Positions 25,928 to 33,721 of a stretch of 64,000 bases of DNA are shown here, piece by piece. This DNA is from Rhizobium rhizogenes NBRC 13257. Lineage in GTDB: Bacteria; Pseudomonadota; Alphaproteobacteria; Rhizobiales; Rhizobiaceae. The first letter of the stretch is position 1, and each line of letters starts with the position of its first letter. The position numbers and the translations under genes were made by a program. The notes under the pieces were generated by a model that was given only the letters and a program-made list of their open reading frames with translations, searched no databases and was not told the DNA's origin. Location: positions 248,001 to 312,000 of the forward strand of contig NZ_BAYX01000008.1 of NCBI RefSeq assembly GCF_000696095.1, given 5' to 3'.

Positions 25928-27125
25928 ATTGTTCGGCGATCAGCGCCGCCAGCCGCGCCGCCACCTCGTCCTTGTCGAGGTCCGGCCATTGCTCCACGCC
26001 ATCATGACGAACGATTTTCACGCGGTTGCGCGTGCCGCCCATAATGCCGGTTGAAGGCGAGACGTCGTTGGCAACGATGATGTCGGCGCCCTTGCGCTCG
26101 AGCTTTGCCTTGGCGTTGCTCTCCACATCTTGCGTTTCAGCGGCAAAGCCGATGACGAGCTTCGGCCGCTGCGTGTGATGTCCCACGGTTTTCAGGATGT
26201 CGGGATTTTCGGTGAGCGCCAGCGTCGGGATGGATTCGCCCGGGTGCTTCTTGATCTTCTGGTCGGCGGCGGAGGCCACCTTCCAGTCGGCGACGGCGGC
26301 GACCATCACGGCGATATCGGCCGGAAGAGCGGATAACACGGCATCGCGCATCTCGTCCGCGCGCTCGACATGGACGACGCGCATGCCTGTTGGATCGGGA
26401 ATGGTGACCGGGCCGGAGACGAGGGTGACGTCGGCGCCAAGGGCCGCGAGCGCCGAGGCGATGGCATGGCCCTGCCGGCCCGACGAGCGGTTGGCGATAT
26501 AGCGCACCGGATCGATCGGCTCATGCGTCGGACCAGAAGTGACGACGGCTTTCCGGCCAGCAAGCGGCCTTGCCCCATCGTCAAGCCGCATCTCGACGGC
26601 GGCAACGATCTCCAGCGGCTCGGCCATGCGGCCGGCACCGGCCTCCTTACTTTCCGCCATCTCGCCGACCATGGGGCCGACAAAGCGGATGCCGTCGCCG
26701 CGCAATATCTCGACATTGCGCTTCGTCGCGGCATGCGCCCACATTTTCGGGTTCATCGCGGGCGCCACAAGCACGGGCCGGTCGGTGGCGAGCAGCACGG
26801 TTGAGGCGAGATCGTCCGCCAGCCCGTTCGCCATCTTCGCCAGCAGATCGGCGGTGGCAGGGGCGATCAGCACCAGGTCGCAGTCCCGCGCCAGCCGGAT
26901 ATGGCCGACATCCTGCTCGTCCTGCCGCGAGAACAGGTCGGTGAAGACATGGTCGGCCGCCAGCGCACCGACGGCAAGCGGCGTCACGAATTGCTGGGCG
27001 CCCGAGGTCATGACCGGACGGACGGCGGCGCCGCGCTCGCGCAGCCGCCGGATGAGGTCGAGGCTCTTATAGGCCGCGATGCCACCGGAAATGATCAGAA
27101 GAATGCGTTTTCCCGCGAGAACCAT
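25914..27125 (-). CDS. coaBC: Phosphopantothenoylcysteine decarboxylase / phosphopantothenate-cysteine ligase
   Basis: A 403-residue bifunctional enzyme of coenzyme A synthesis. The N-terminal flavin-dependent CoaC half shows SGGIAAYKSLDLIRRLRERG and the conserved APAMNPKMW. The CoaB half shows VTSGPTHEPIDPVRYIANRSSG near 190-210 and the KKHPGE loop. Length equals the usual fusion protein. Confidence 0.96.
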   Translation of the reverse strand: MVLAGKRILLIISGGIAAYKSLDLIRRLRERGAAVRPVMTSGAQQFVTPLAVGALAADHVFTDLFSRQDEQDVGHIRLARDCDLVLIAPATADLLAKMANGLADDLASTVLLATDRPVLVAPAMNPKMWAHAATKRNVEILRGDGIRFVGPMVGEMAESKEAGAGRMAEPLEIVAAVEMRLDDGARPLAGRKAVVTSGPTHEPIDPVRYIANRSSGRQGHAIASALAALGADVTLVSGPVTIPDPTGMRVVHVERADEMRDAVLSALPADIAVMVAAVADWKVASAADQKIKKHPGESIPTLALTENPDILKTVGHHTQRPKLVIGFAAETQDVESNAKAKLERKGADIIVANDVSPSTGIMGGTRNRVKIVRHDGVEQWPDLDKDEVAARLAALIAEQFRQG

Positions 27126-27285
27126 GGCTCGAACCCGTCGCTTGTTTTTATGCTCATAAACCTAAGCCTTTGGCAGACAATAGGCAATCGCCAGTCGTGG
27201 TCAGTCGGAAATCACGGCTTTGTCACTTGCGACGCTTCGCCGGGTCAGCGAGCATTGAGGGAAAGTTCGCCAAAGGAGTAAAGCC

Positions 27286-27741
27286 TTGAAACTGATGAAG
27301 GTCGCAATGATCGCTCTACCGATTCTGGCCGCCGCCATGCCGGCCTTCGCCGAGCGCGCCTATTCGCCGGAAGAGCAAAAGAACAAGGAAATCGTTCTGG
27401 ATTTCTATCAGAAGGCGTTGAACGACAAGGATTTCGATACTGCTTCCAAATATCTCGGCAAATATATTCAGCACAACCCGCTGGCGGCCGACGGTCCCGA
27501 GGGCCTGCGCGGTTTCATCGAGTTCCTGAAGAAAAACTACCCGCATTCAAAGAGTGAAATTACCCGGGTAATGGTCGACGGCGACTATGTAATCCTGAGG
27601 GTCCATGCCATTCGCGAACCCGGCGACAGGGGCAGCGCCATCGTCGATATTTTCCGTGTCGAGAACAACAAGATCGAGGAGCATTGGGACTCGGTCCAGC
27701 CGATCCCGGAGAAGTCCATGAACACGAATACGATGTTCTGA
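27286..27741 (+). CDS. Exported SnoaL/NTF2-like protein
   Basis: A 151-residue protein with a clear signal peptide (MKLMKVAMIALPILAAAMPAFA, cleavage after AFA), then an NTF2-like domain (EIVLDFYQKALNDKDFDTASKYLGKYIQHNP...). The start is TTG: AGGAG lies 7 bases before it, while the ATG three codons later would be too far. Predicted periplasmic; function unknown. It is divergent from coaBC. Confidence 0.8.
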   Translation: MKLMKVAMIALPILAAAMPAFAERAYSPEEQKNKEIVLDFYQKALNDKDFDTASKYLGKYIQHNPLAADGPEGLRGFIEFLKKNYPHSKSEITRVMVDGDYVILRVHAIREPGDRGSAIVDIFRVENNKIEEHWDSVQPIPEKSMNTNTMF

Positions 27742-27743
27742 GC

Positions 27744-27774
27744 GACAGGCCGCGAGAAGGATCCGCGGCCTGTC
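27744..27774. terminator. Hairpin between convergent SnoaL and SDR genes
   Basis: GACAGGCCGCG and CGCGGCCTGTC form a perfect 11-bp stem with a 9-base loop. The following bases (TTCGTG) are only weakly U-rich, but its place between two gene ends supports a bidirectional terminator. Confidence 0.7.
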
Positions 27775-27803
27775 TTCGTGCATTCATGCCGCCGTGAACG
27801 CGG

Positions 27804-28568
27804 TCAGGTGCGCGTGATCGATACACCGCCATCGACCAAGGAGGCCGTGCCGGTGACAAAGCTCGCATCGTCGGAGGCGAGGTAGAGTACCGAGCGCGCA
27901 ATCTCTTCGGGGCGGGAGACGCGCTTCAGTGCATGCAGATTGGTCACGAAAGCCTGCTTGTCCGGCGTGTCGTTCATCTCGCGATACATGTCGGTGTCGA
28001 CCGCGCCCGGCAATATGGCATTGACGCGCACATTCTGCGGGCCAAATTCGGCGGCAAGTGTCTGCGTCAGGCCGATCAGGCCGGACTTGCTGGCGGCGTA
28101 GGCGGCGACACCCGGGAAGCCGACGGTATGACCGACAAAGGTCGAGGTGAAGATCACCGAGCCACCGCCGTGCTTGATCATTTCGCCGATCTGATGCTTG
28201 GCGGCCAGGAAAGAGGCTGTGAGGTTGATCGCCAGTGCTTCGGCAAAGCCTGCCTCTGAAACCTCGGTGCTGAGGCCGGCTTCGCCGAGCGTACCGGCAT
28301 TGTTGAAGGCAATATCGAGCCTGCCGTAGCGCTCGACCGCAAGCGCGACCAGTGCCTTGTGATAGTCTTCCGAGCGCACATCGCCGGCCAATGCGGCTGC
28401 GTCACCGCCCGTGGCCTTGATATCAGCGACAAGGCTTTCCAGTTCGGCTCCGCGACGAGCGCCGACGATCACTTTTGCGCCTTCGGCGGCGAAGAGCTTT
28501 GCGGTGGCGCGGCCGATGCCGGAGCTGGCGCCGGTGACGATCGCGACTTTTCCATTCAAGCGGTTCAT
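27804..28568 (-). CDS. Short-chain dehydrogenase/reductase
   Basis: A 254-residue classical SDR. The NAD(P) loop is TGASSGIGRA (about 12-21), NNAG is present, and the catalytic Ser-Tyr-Lys is seen as FTSTFVGHT then YAASKSG. The start is the ATG of MNRLNGKVAIV, preceded by AGGAGATGG; the upstream extension has no such site. Substrate unknown. The divergent LysR gene is its probable regulator. Confidence 0.9.
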   Translation of the reverse strand: MNRLNGKVAIVTGASSGIGRATAKLFAAEGAKVIVGARRGAELESLVADIKATGGDAAALAGDVRSEDYHKALVALAVERYGRLDIAFNNAGTLGEAGLSTEVSEAGFAEALAINLTASFLAAKHQIGEMIKHGGGSVIFTSTFVGHTVGFPGVAAYAASKSGLIGLTQTLAAEFGPQNVRVNAILPGAVDTDMYREMNDTPDKQAFVTNLHALKRVSRPEEIARSVLYLASDDASFVTGTASLVDGGVSITRT

Positions 28569-28634
28569 TGTTCCATCTCCTGTGTGAGGACGTGTCCGTT
28601 GTTTCATCCGATGGACGGAAGATGGCCTTTTTCG

Positions 28635-28689
28635 ATCGTTCGGATTAGTCTTCAAATCATGGAACTCGAATTCGGAATTGCCGAACGAT
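28635..28689. promoter_or_regulatory. Inverted repeat spanning the SDR/LysR promoter region
   Basis: ATCGTTCGG (28635-28643) and CCGAACGAT (28681-28689) are perfect 9-bp arms 37 bp apart; the second overlaps the LysR start codon. The spacing suits two LysR-dimer contacts. Confidence 0.45.
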
Positions 28690-29593
28690 GCTCAAGATTG
28701 AAGGGCTCACTGCTTTTGTAACGGTTGCCGAGGCGGGATCGATCAGCGAGGCTGCCCGCCGGCTGCGCCTATCGAAGTCCGTGGTCAGCGAGCGACTGGC
28801 GGAGATGGAGAAGACGCTGGGTGCCACGCTGCTGCATCGCACGACGCGCAAGCTGACGCTGACGGAGGACGGCACCGTATTCCTGGAGCGGGCGACGCGG
28901 ATCGTGCGCGAGGTGCGCGAGGCCGCCGCCGACCTTGCCGAACGGCGCGGCACGCTGGCCGGACCGCTGCGGATTGCCGCCCCCGTCACCTTCGGCCGCA
29001 TGCATCTCGGCCCGGCACTCTACCCCTTTCTGGCCGCCCATCCCGAGATCGAACTGACACTCGAACTCGATGACCGCCGCGTCGATGCTGCTTCCGATGG
29101 CTATGACGCGATCATTCGTCATGGGTTGATTGCCGATTCCCGTCTCGTCGCCTGGCCGCTCGCCCGCAGTCGCCGGCTTCTCGTCGCTTCGCCTGACTAT
29201 TTGAGGCAGCACGGCATGCCTGCCTCGCCGTCCGATCTCGAGAACCACAGGGGGATCTTCTACACCAATCGCGGTGTCGCCGACTGGCGTTTCCAGGGGC
29301 AGGAGGGGGCAGTCGTCGTCAGAGGGAAATTGGCGCTCGGCATCAACAATGGCGATGTCTCCCGCGATGCGGCGATCGCGGGGTTGGGTATTGCGCTGCT
29401 GCCGGCCTTCATTGCTGGCCCGTCCGTCAACGAGGGGCTGCTTGTCGAAATCGATGTCGGCTGCCGGCCGGAGCCCGAATTCGTCTTCATGGCGCATCCG
29501 GAGGGACGCAATCCCTCCGCAAAGCTGCGGGCCATCGCCGATCACCTGAAAAAGGCATTCGGCGATCCACCCTATTGGGATACCTTGGGATAG
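28688..29593 (+). CDS. LysR-family transcriptional regulator
   Basis: A 301-residue protein with the LysR winged helix at the N terminus (MLKIEGLTAFVTVAEAGSISEAARRLRLSKSVVSERLAEMEKTLGATLLHRTTRKL) and a substrate-binding-protein-like effector domain. It is divergent from the SDR gene and probably regulates it. Its stop codon abuts the end of the next, convergent LysR gene. Confidence 0.92.
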   Translation: MLKIEGLTAFVTVAEAGSISEAARRLRLSKSVVSERLAEMEKTLGATLLHRTTRKLTLTEDGTVFLERATRIVREVREAAADLAERRGTLAGPLRIAAPVTFGRMHLGPALYPFLAAHPEIELTLELDDRRVDAASDGYDAIIRHGLIADSRLVAWPLARSRRLLVASPDYLRQHGMPASPSDLENHRGIFYTNRGVADWRFQGQEGAVVVRGKLALGINNGDVSRDAAIAGLGIALLPAFIAGPSVNEGLLVEIDVGCRPEPEFVFMAHPEGRNPSAKLRAIADHLKKAFGDPPYWDTLG

Positions 29594-30469
29594 TCAGGCA
29601 ATCAGGCTCATCAGATTGGCCGTCACCGGCGAGCGTTGCACCTTCAGCACCGCGAGCCCGAGCCGCGCCACCAGCGGCGGTCCGTCGATGGGGCGGTAGG
29701 TGACGCCGTCGAGCTTGATCTGCGCGATCGAGGCGGGAACGATGGAGACGCCGAGATTGGCGGCTACAAGGTTGACGACCGAGGGGATTTGCGGCGCTTC
29801 CTGCGTCACCAAGAGCTCGAAGCCCGCATCGCGGCAGGCGGCGGCGATATCGTCATAGAGGCTCAGCCCCACCATGCGCGGGAAGAGGATAAAGGGCTCG
29901 TGTGCAAGCGCCGCGATCGGCACGCGGTCCTTCTCGGCCAGGGGATGGTGGGCGGGCAGGGCGATCAGCATCGGCTCGTCGTCGAAACGCTTGAGGCGGA
30001 CGTTGCGCGGATCTTCCAGGCCGGGACGGATGAAGGCGGCATCGATCTCGCCACGCATAAGCCGCTCGGTCAGGGCATTGGTGTTCATCTCGGTTAGCGA
30101 CAGACGCACCTGCGGCCAGCGGTTGCGGAATTCGCGGATGGTCGAGGTGACGATCGTGTTGAAGGCGGAAGATGCGGTGAAGCCGAGCGATAGGCGGCCG
30201 ATCTCGCCGCGATTGGCGCGCTGGGCAGCAAGCTTGGCCTTTTCCGCCGCATCCACGGCCAGCTTGGCCTCGACCTGAAAAGCCTCGCCCGCCGCTGTCA
30301 GCTCCGCGCCATGCGGGACACGGTGAAACAGTGCCGCGCCAACCTCATTCTCGAGGTCGCGGATCTGCTGGCTGAGCGGCGGTTGGCCGATGCCGAGCTT
30401 GGCGGCGGCGCGGGTGAAATTTCCCTCATCCGCCAGCGCCAGAAAATAGCGGATATGTCGCAGCTCCAT
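29594..30469 (-). CDS. LysR-family transcriptional regulator
   Basis: A 291-residue LysR protein (MELRHIRYFLALADEGNFTRAAAKLGIGQPPLSQQIRDLENEVGAALFHR) of the BenM/CatM-like branch judged by its effector domain (PRMVGLSLYDDIAAACRDAGFE). The ATG at 30469 has GGAG 7 bases upstream. It is divergent from an MFS exporter and is probably its regulator; TCCATATATTGGA at 30502-30514 is a candidate site. Confidence 0.92.
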   Translation of the reverse strand: MELRHIRYFLALADEGNFTRAAAKLGIGQPPLSQQIRDLENEVGAALFHRVPHGAELTAAGEAFQVEAKLAVDAAEKAKLAAQRANRGEIGRLSLGFTASSAFNTIVTSTIREFRNRWPQVRLSLTEMNTNALTERLMRGEIDAAFIRPGLEDPRNVRLKRFDDEPMLIALPAHHPLAEKDRVPIAALAHEPFILFPRMVGLSLYDDIAAACRDAGFELLVTQEAPQIPSVVNLVAANLGVSIVPASIAQIKLDGVTYRPIDGPPLVARLGLAVLKVQRSPVTANLMSLIA

Positions 30470-30566
30470 CGCTATCTCCAAAAGCTATTGAAATCGTCTG
30501 TTCCATATATTGGACTAATGACGTCGGCTTGGCTAGATTTGTGGGCAAGAAAGGTTGTGTGCCCTC

Positions 30567-31850
30567 ATGTCCCGCGCCGTCCAGACGGAAGATCTTACCA
30601 TCTCCGAAGTTCCCTCCCGCCCCGAATTGAAACTTGTCGATACCGAGCCGCAGTCAGAGGCCCGGCAATTCCTGACGCGCGGCACGCCCGCATTCAGGCG
30701 TGCGACCATCGCGCTGTTCCTCTCCGGTTTCGCGACATTTTCGCTGCTCTATTGCGTGCAGCCGCTGATGCCGATCTTCGCCGAGGATTTCGGGGTGACG
30801 CCGGCGGCAAGCTCGCTGTCGTTGTCGCTCTCGACCGGCTTCCTCGCCTTTGCGATCTTCTGCGCCGCCGCCGTTTCCGAAAGCCTCGGCCGCCGCAGCC
30901 TGATGTTCGTTTCGCTGCTCGGCGCCGCCCTTTGCACCATTGCCTGCGCCGTCGCGCCGAACTGGCAGACATTGCTGGTGTTCCGTGCGCTGGAAGGTTT
31001 CCTTCTCGGCGGCGTTCCCGCGGTTGCCATGACCTATCTCGCCGAAGAGATCGATCCGCGCGGCCTTGGCGGTGCCATGGGCCTCTATATCGCCGGCAAT
31101 GCCTTTGGCGGCATGGCTGGCCGTGTGGTCACCGGCACGATCGCGGAATTCCTCACCTGGCGTCCGGCGCTTGCAGCCGTTGGCGTGCTCGGGCTGATCG
31201 CCGCCACCGGCTTCCTGTTCCTGCTGCCGCCGTCGCGCAATTTCACCCCGCGCAAGGGCTTCGATGCCGCCTTCCATATCCGCGCCTGGGCTGGTCACTT
31301 CCGCAATCCGGCGCTGCCGCTGCTCTTCGCCATCGGCTTCCTGATCATGGGTTCCTTCGTCACGGTCTATAACTATGCCGGTTTCAGGCTCGTCGCCGAT
31401 CCTTATGATCTCAACCAGACCGAACTCGGCCTGATCTTCACCGCCTATCTCTTCGGTATCGTCGCCTCTTGGGCGGCGGGTATCCTTGGTGATCGTATCG
31501 GCCATTTCGTCGTGCTGCCCGCCGGCGTGCTGGTGACCGCCCTCGGCGCTGCCGTCACGCTCGCCACGCCGCTGCCGCTGGTCATTCTCGGCATCATCCT
31601 GGTGACCATCGGCTTCTTCGTCACCCATTCTGTTGCCAGCGCCTTGGTCGGCCGGCTTGCAAGCGGGGCCAAGGGGCATGCCTCGTCGCTCTATCTGCTG
31701 GCCTATTATCTCGGCTCCAGTATTGCCGGCTCAGTCGGCGGCTATTTCTGGCTTGCCGATGGTTGGTCGGCTGTGGTTGCCTTCATTCTCGCCATGCTGG
31801 CCGCCTGCCTTGTCAGCGCCTTTGCTGTGGCAAGGCTGGCGCGCCGCTGA
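30567..31850 (+). CDS. MFS transporter, YnfM-like
   Basis: A 427-residue protein with about twelve membrane segments after a polar N terminus. Helix 1 has FLSGFATFSLLYCVQPLMPIFAEDFGVTPA and the loop 2-3 motif reads AVSESLGRRSLMFVS, both like E. coli YnfM and related efflux carriers. The substrate is not predictable. It is divergent from a LysR regulator and followed by a VOC gene 22 bp downstream, probably one transcript. Confidence 0.85.
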   Translation: MSRAVQTEDLTISEVPSRPELKLVDTEPQSEARQFLTRGTPAFRRATIALFLSGFATFSLLYCVQPLMPIFAEDFGVTPAASSLSLSLSTGFLAFAIFCAAAVSESLGRRSLMFVSLLGAALCTIACAVAPNWQTLLVFRALEGFLLGGVPAVAMTYLAEEIDPRGLGGAMGLYIAGNAFGGMAGRVVTGTIAEFLTWRPALAAVGVLGLIAATGFLFLLPPSRNFTPRKGFDAAFHIRAWAGHFRNPALPLLFAIGFLIMGSFVTVYNYAGFRLVADPYDLNQTELGLIFTAYLFGIVASWAAGILGDRIGHFVVLPAGVLVTALGAAVTLATPLPLVILGIILVTIGFFVTHSVASALVGRLASGAKGHASSLYLLAYYLGSSIAGSVGGYFWLADGWSAVVAFILAMLAACLVSAFAVARLARR

Positions 31851-31872
31851 AGAACAGGGCTGGAGGTTTGCC

Positions 31873-32274
31873 ATGATCCGCATCGACCATCTCGATCATC
31901 TGGTGCTGACGGTCGCCAGCATCGAGGAAAGCTGCGCTTTCTATGCCCGCGTCCTTGGCATGGGTGTGGAAATCTTCGGCGAGGGCCGCAAGGCGCTGAC
32001 CTTCGGCAACCAGAAGATCAACCTGCATCGGGCGGGGCATGAGTTCGAACCAAAAGCCAAGCGCCCGATACCGGGCTCCGCCGATCTCTGCTTTATCAGC
32101 GAGACGCCGTTAGACGATGTGATCGCCCACCTGACAGCCGAGGGTATCCACATTGAAGAAGGCCCCGTCCGCCGCACCGGCGCAACCGGCCCTATCCTCT
32201 CGGTCTATTTCCGCGATCCGGATGATAATCTGATCGAGGTTTCCAATTATCTTGCTGTGAGCGACGGGCTCTAG
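31873..32274 (+). CDS. VOC-superfamily (glyoxalase/dioxygenase-fold) protein
   Basis: A 133-residue single VOC domain pair (IDHLDHLVLTVASIEESCAFYARVLGM...SVYFRDPDDNLIEVSNY). Metal ligands are likely the His near the start and the Glu in NLIEV. It resembles YwbC/virulence-type dioxygenase-like proteins without a proven activity. The ATG has GGAGG upstream. It overlaps vapC tail to tail by 4 bp. Confidence 0.82.
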   Translation: MIRIDHLDHLVLTVASIEESCAFYARVLGMGVEIFGEGRKALTFGNQKINLHRAGHEFEPKAKRPIPGSADLCFISETPLDDVIAHLTAEGIHIEEGPVRRTGATGPILSVYFRDPDDNLIEVSNYLAVSDGL

Positions 32275-32666
32275 ACCGTCTCCCAATCTTCGAAGCGCAG
32301 ATTTTTGACGCGTTGAAATTCCCGCACATTATGCGTTACCAGGATCAGATCGCGAGCCACCGCCTGGCCCGCGATCAGCACGTCATAGGCGCCGATCGGC
32401 GTGCCGAGGATGGCAAGCGCCGCCCGAATCTCCCCGGCCTTGCGCGCGTCCTCCCTGTCGAAATCCAATGTCTCGAATTGCAGGGCATCGACACGCGCAA
32501 GATTGTCGGCGACGCGCTGACCTTTATAGGCGCCGTAAAACAGCTCGTGCGCAACGATCGCCGGAATGGCGAAATCCTGAGGTTTGTGTTTGCGGATCTC
32601 GGCTACGAAGCCGGAATGGCCTTTCATCAGAGCGATGACGGCGTTGCTGTCGAGCAGATATTTCAC
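32271..32666 (-). CDS. vapC: VapC-family PIN-domain toxin (ribonuclease)
   Basis: A 131-residue PIN-domain protein. The acidic metal-binding residues are D6 (MKYLLDSNAVIALM), E41 (VAHELFYGAYKG) and D95 (IGAYDVLIAGQA), followed by LVTHNVREFQRV. VapC toxins cut tRNA or rRNA sites in the cytosol. It overlaps the antitoxin gene by 4 bp (ATGA), the usual translational coupling. Confidence 0.93.
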   Translation of the reverse strand: MKYLLDSNAVIALMKGHSGFVAEIRKHKPQDFAIPAIVAHELFYGAYKGQRVADNLARVDALQFETLDFDREDARKAGEIRAALAILGTPIGAYDVLIAGQAVARDLILVTHNVREFQRVKNLRFEDWETV

Positions 32667-32905
32667 TTGAAAATATCCAGCTCTGGGCGCTCCTGCTCGA
32701 CCGGCTGTTCAGTCGCCGCCTCGGCAAAATCCTGGTCGACGGGACCAGTGACTGTCTCCAGCCAATCCCAATCCTCGACAATCGGCTCGAGGATGATCGC
32801 CTGTCCCTGCCGCCGAATGCGGACCGCATCCGTATCGAACCGGAATTCCTTCGGCAAGCGCACGGCCTGCGAGCGGCCGGACCAGAATATTTTTGCAGTG
32901 TCCAT
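32663..32905 (-). CDS. vapB: VapB-type antitoxin (AbrB/SpoVT fold)
   Basis: An 80-residue protein that starts MDTAKIFWSGRSQAVRLPKEFRF, the swapped-hairpin DNA-binding motif of VagC/VapB antitoxins, with an acidic C-terminal tail that would wrap around VapC. AGGAG lies before its ATG. It should neutralise VapC and repress the operon. Confidence 0.92.
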   Translation of the reverse strand: MDTAKIFWSGRSQAVRLPKEFRFDTDAVRIRRQGQAIILEPIVEDWDWLETVTGPVDQDFAEAATEQPVEQERPELDIFK

Positions 32906-32923
32906 GCCATAGCTCCTTTTGAG

Positions 32924-32944
32924 ATATAGCATTGATATATAGCA
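32924..32944. promoter_or_regulatory. vapBC promoter with direct repeats
   Basis: On the minus strand TGCTATAT occurs twice, 13 bp apart, directly upstream of vapB in an AT-rich stretch that also offers TATA-like -10 sequence. This is a plausible VapB-VapC autoregulatory operator overlapping the promoter. Confidence 0.5.
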
Positions 32945-32973
32945 ATTGAGCGATGATTTCAATGAGACGATTT

Positions 32974-33657
32974 CTATCGTCCCGCCTTCGCCGCCAGCCA
33001 GATGACATGCCGCGCACCGCTCTTGCCGTTGGCGCGGGTGTTGATCTCTTCGGCGGTAAAGCCGGTGTCGCGCAGTCGTCGGGTGAAGTCTCTGTCGGGG
33101 CCGGATGACCAGACGGCGAGGACGCCGCCGGGGCGCAGTGCGTCATGGGCGGCCCTCAGGCCCTTGAAGTCGTAGAGGCCGTCATTGGCCTCGTGGGTAA
33201 TGCCATCCGGTCCGTTGTCGACATCGAGCAGGATGGCGTCGTAGGCCGCCTTGCTGGCGCGGATGAGCGGGCGGACATCGCCCTCGTGGATGGCGACACG
33301 CGGATCGTCCAAGCAATTGTCGAAGACGGCGGCCATCGGCCCGCGTGCCCAGGCGACGACTGCCGGAACCAGCTCCGCAACCGTGACCTTTGCATCACCG
33401 CCCAATTCGCCGAGGGCTGCACGCAGGGTAAAGCCCATGCCGAGGCCACCGATCAGGATATGCGGTGCGGTCCGGTCTTTGATCTTCTCGCAGGACAGCG
33501 TGGCAAGCGCCCGTTCCGAGCCGCTCAGGCGGCTGTTCATCAGCTCGTTGGTGCCGAGCATGATCGAAAATTCCTGGCCGCGCTGTTTCAGGCGTAACTC
33601 ACCGCCGCCATTGGGGATTTTCGCGGTATCAAGCAGGGTCCAGGGGATCACGGGCAA
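32974..33657 (-). CDS. Spermidine-synthase-like SAM-binding protein
   Basis: A 227-residue Rossmann-fold protein. The SAM-binding glycine motif is ILIGGLGMGFTLRAAL near residue 67, with VTVAELVP after it and LLDVDNGP further on, as in spermidine-synthase-type proteins. It is too short for a normal SpeE and lacks the N-terminal beta-domain, so a methyltransferase or unknown aminopropyltransferase is possible. It lies 64 bp downstream of the catabolic operon and may be read with it. Confidence 0.7.
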   Translation of the reverse strand: MPVIPWTLLDTAKIPNGGGELRLKQRGQEFSIMLGTNELMNSRLSGSERALATLSCEKIKDRTAPHILIGGLGMGFTLRAALGELGGDAKVTVAELVPAVVAWARGPMAAVFDNCLDDPRVAIHEGDVRPLIRASKAAYDAILLDVDNGPDGITHEANDGLYDFKGLRAAHDALRPGGVLAVWSSGPDRDFTRRLRDTGFTAEEINTRANGKSGARHVIWLAAKAGR

Positions 33658-33721
33658 CTCTCATAGAGGGGAGGATTTGCCCGCGACCATAGACTGTCGG
33701 TGTCAGGAAAGACAGTCGCCC

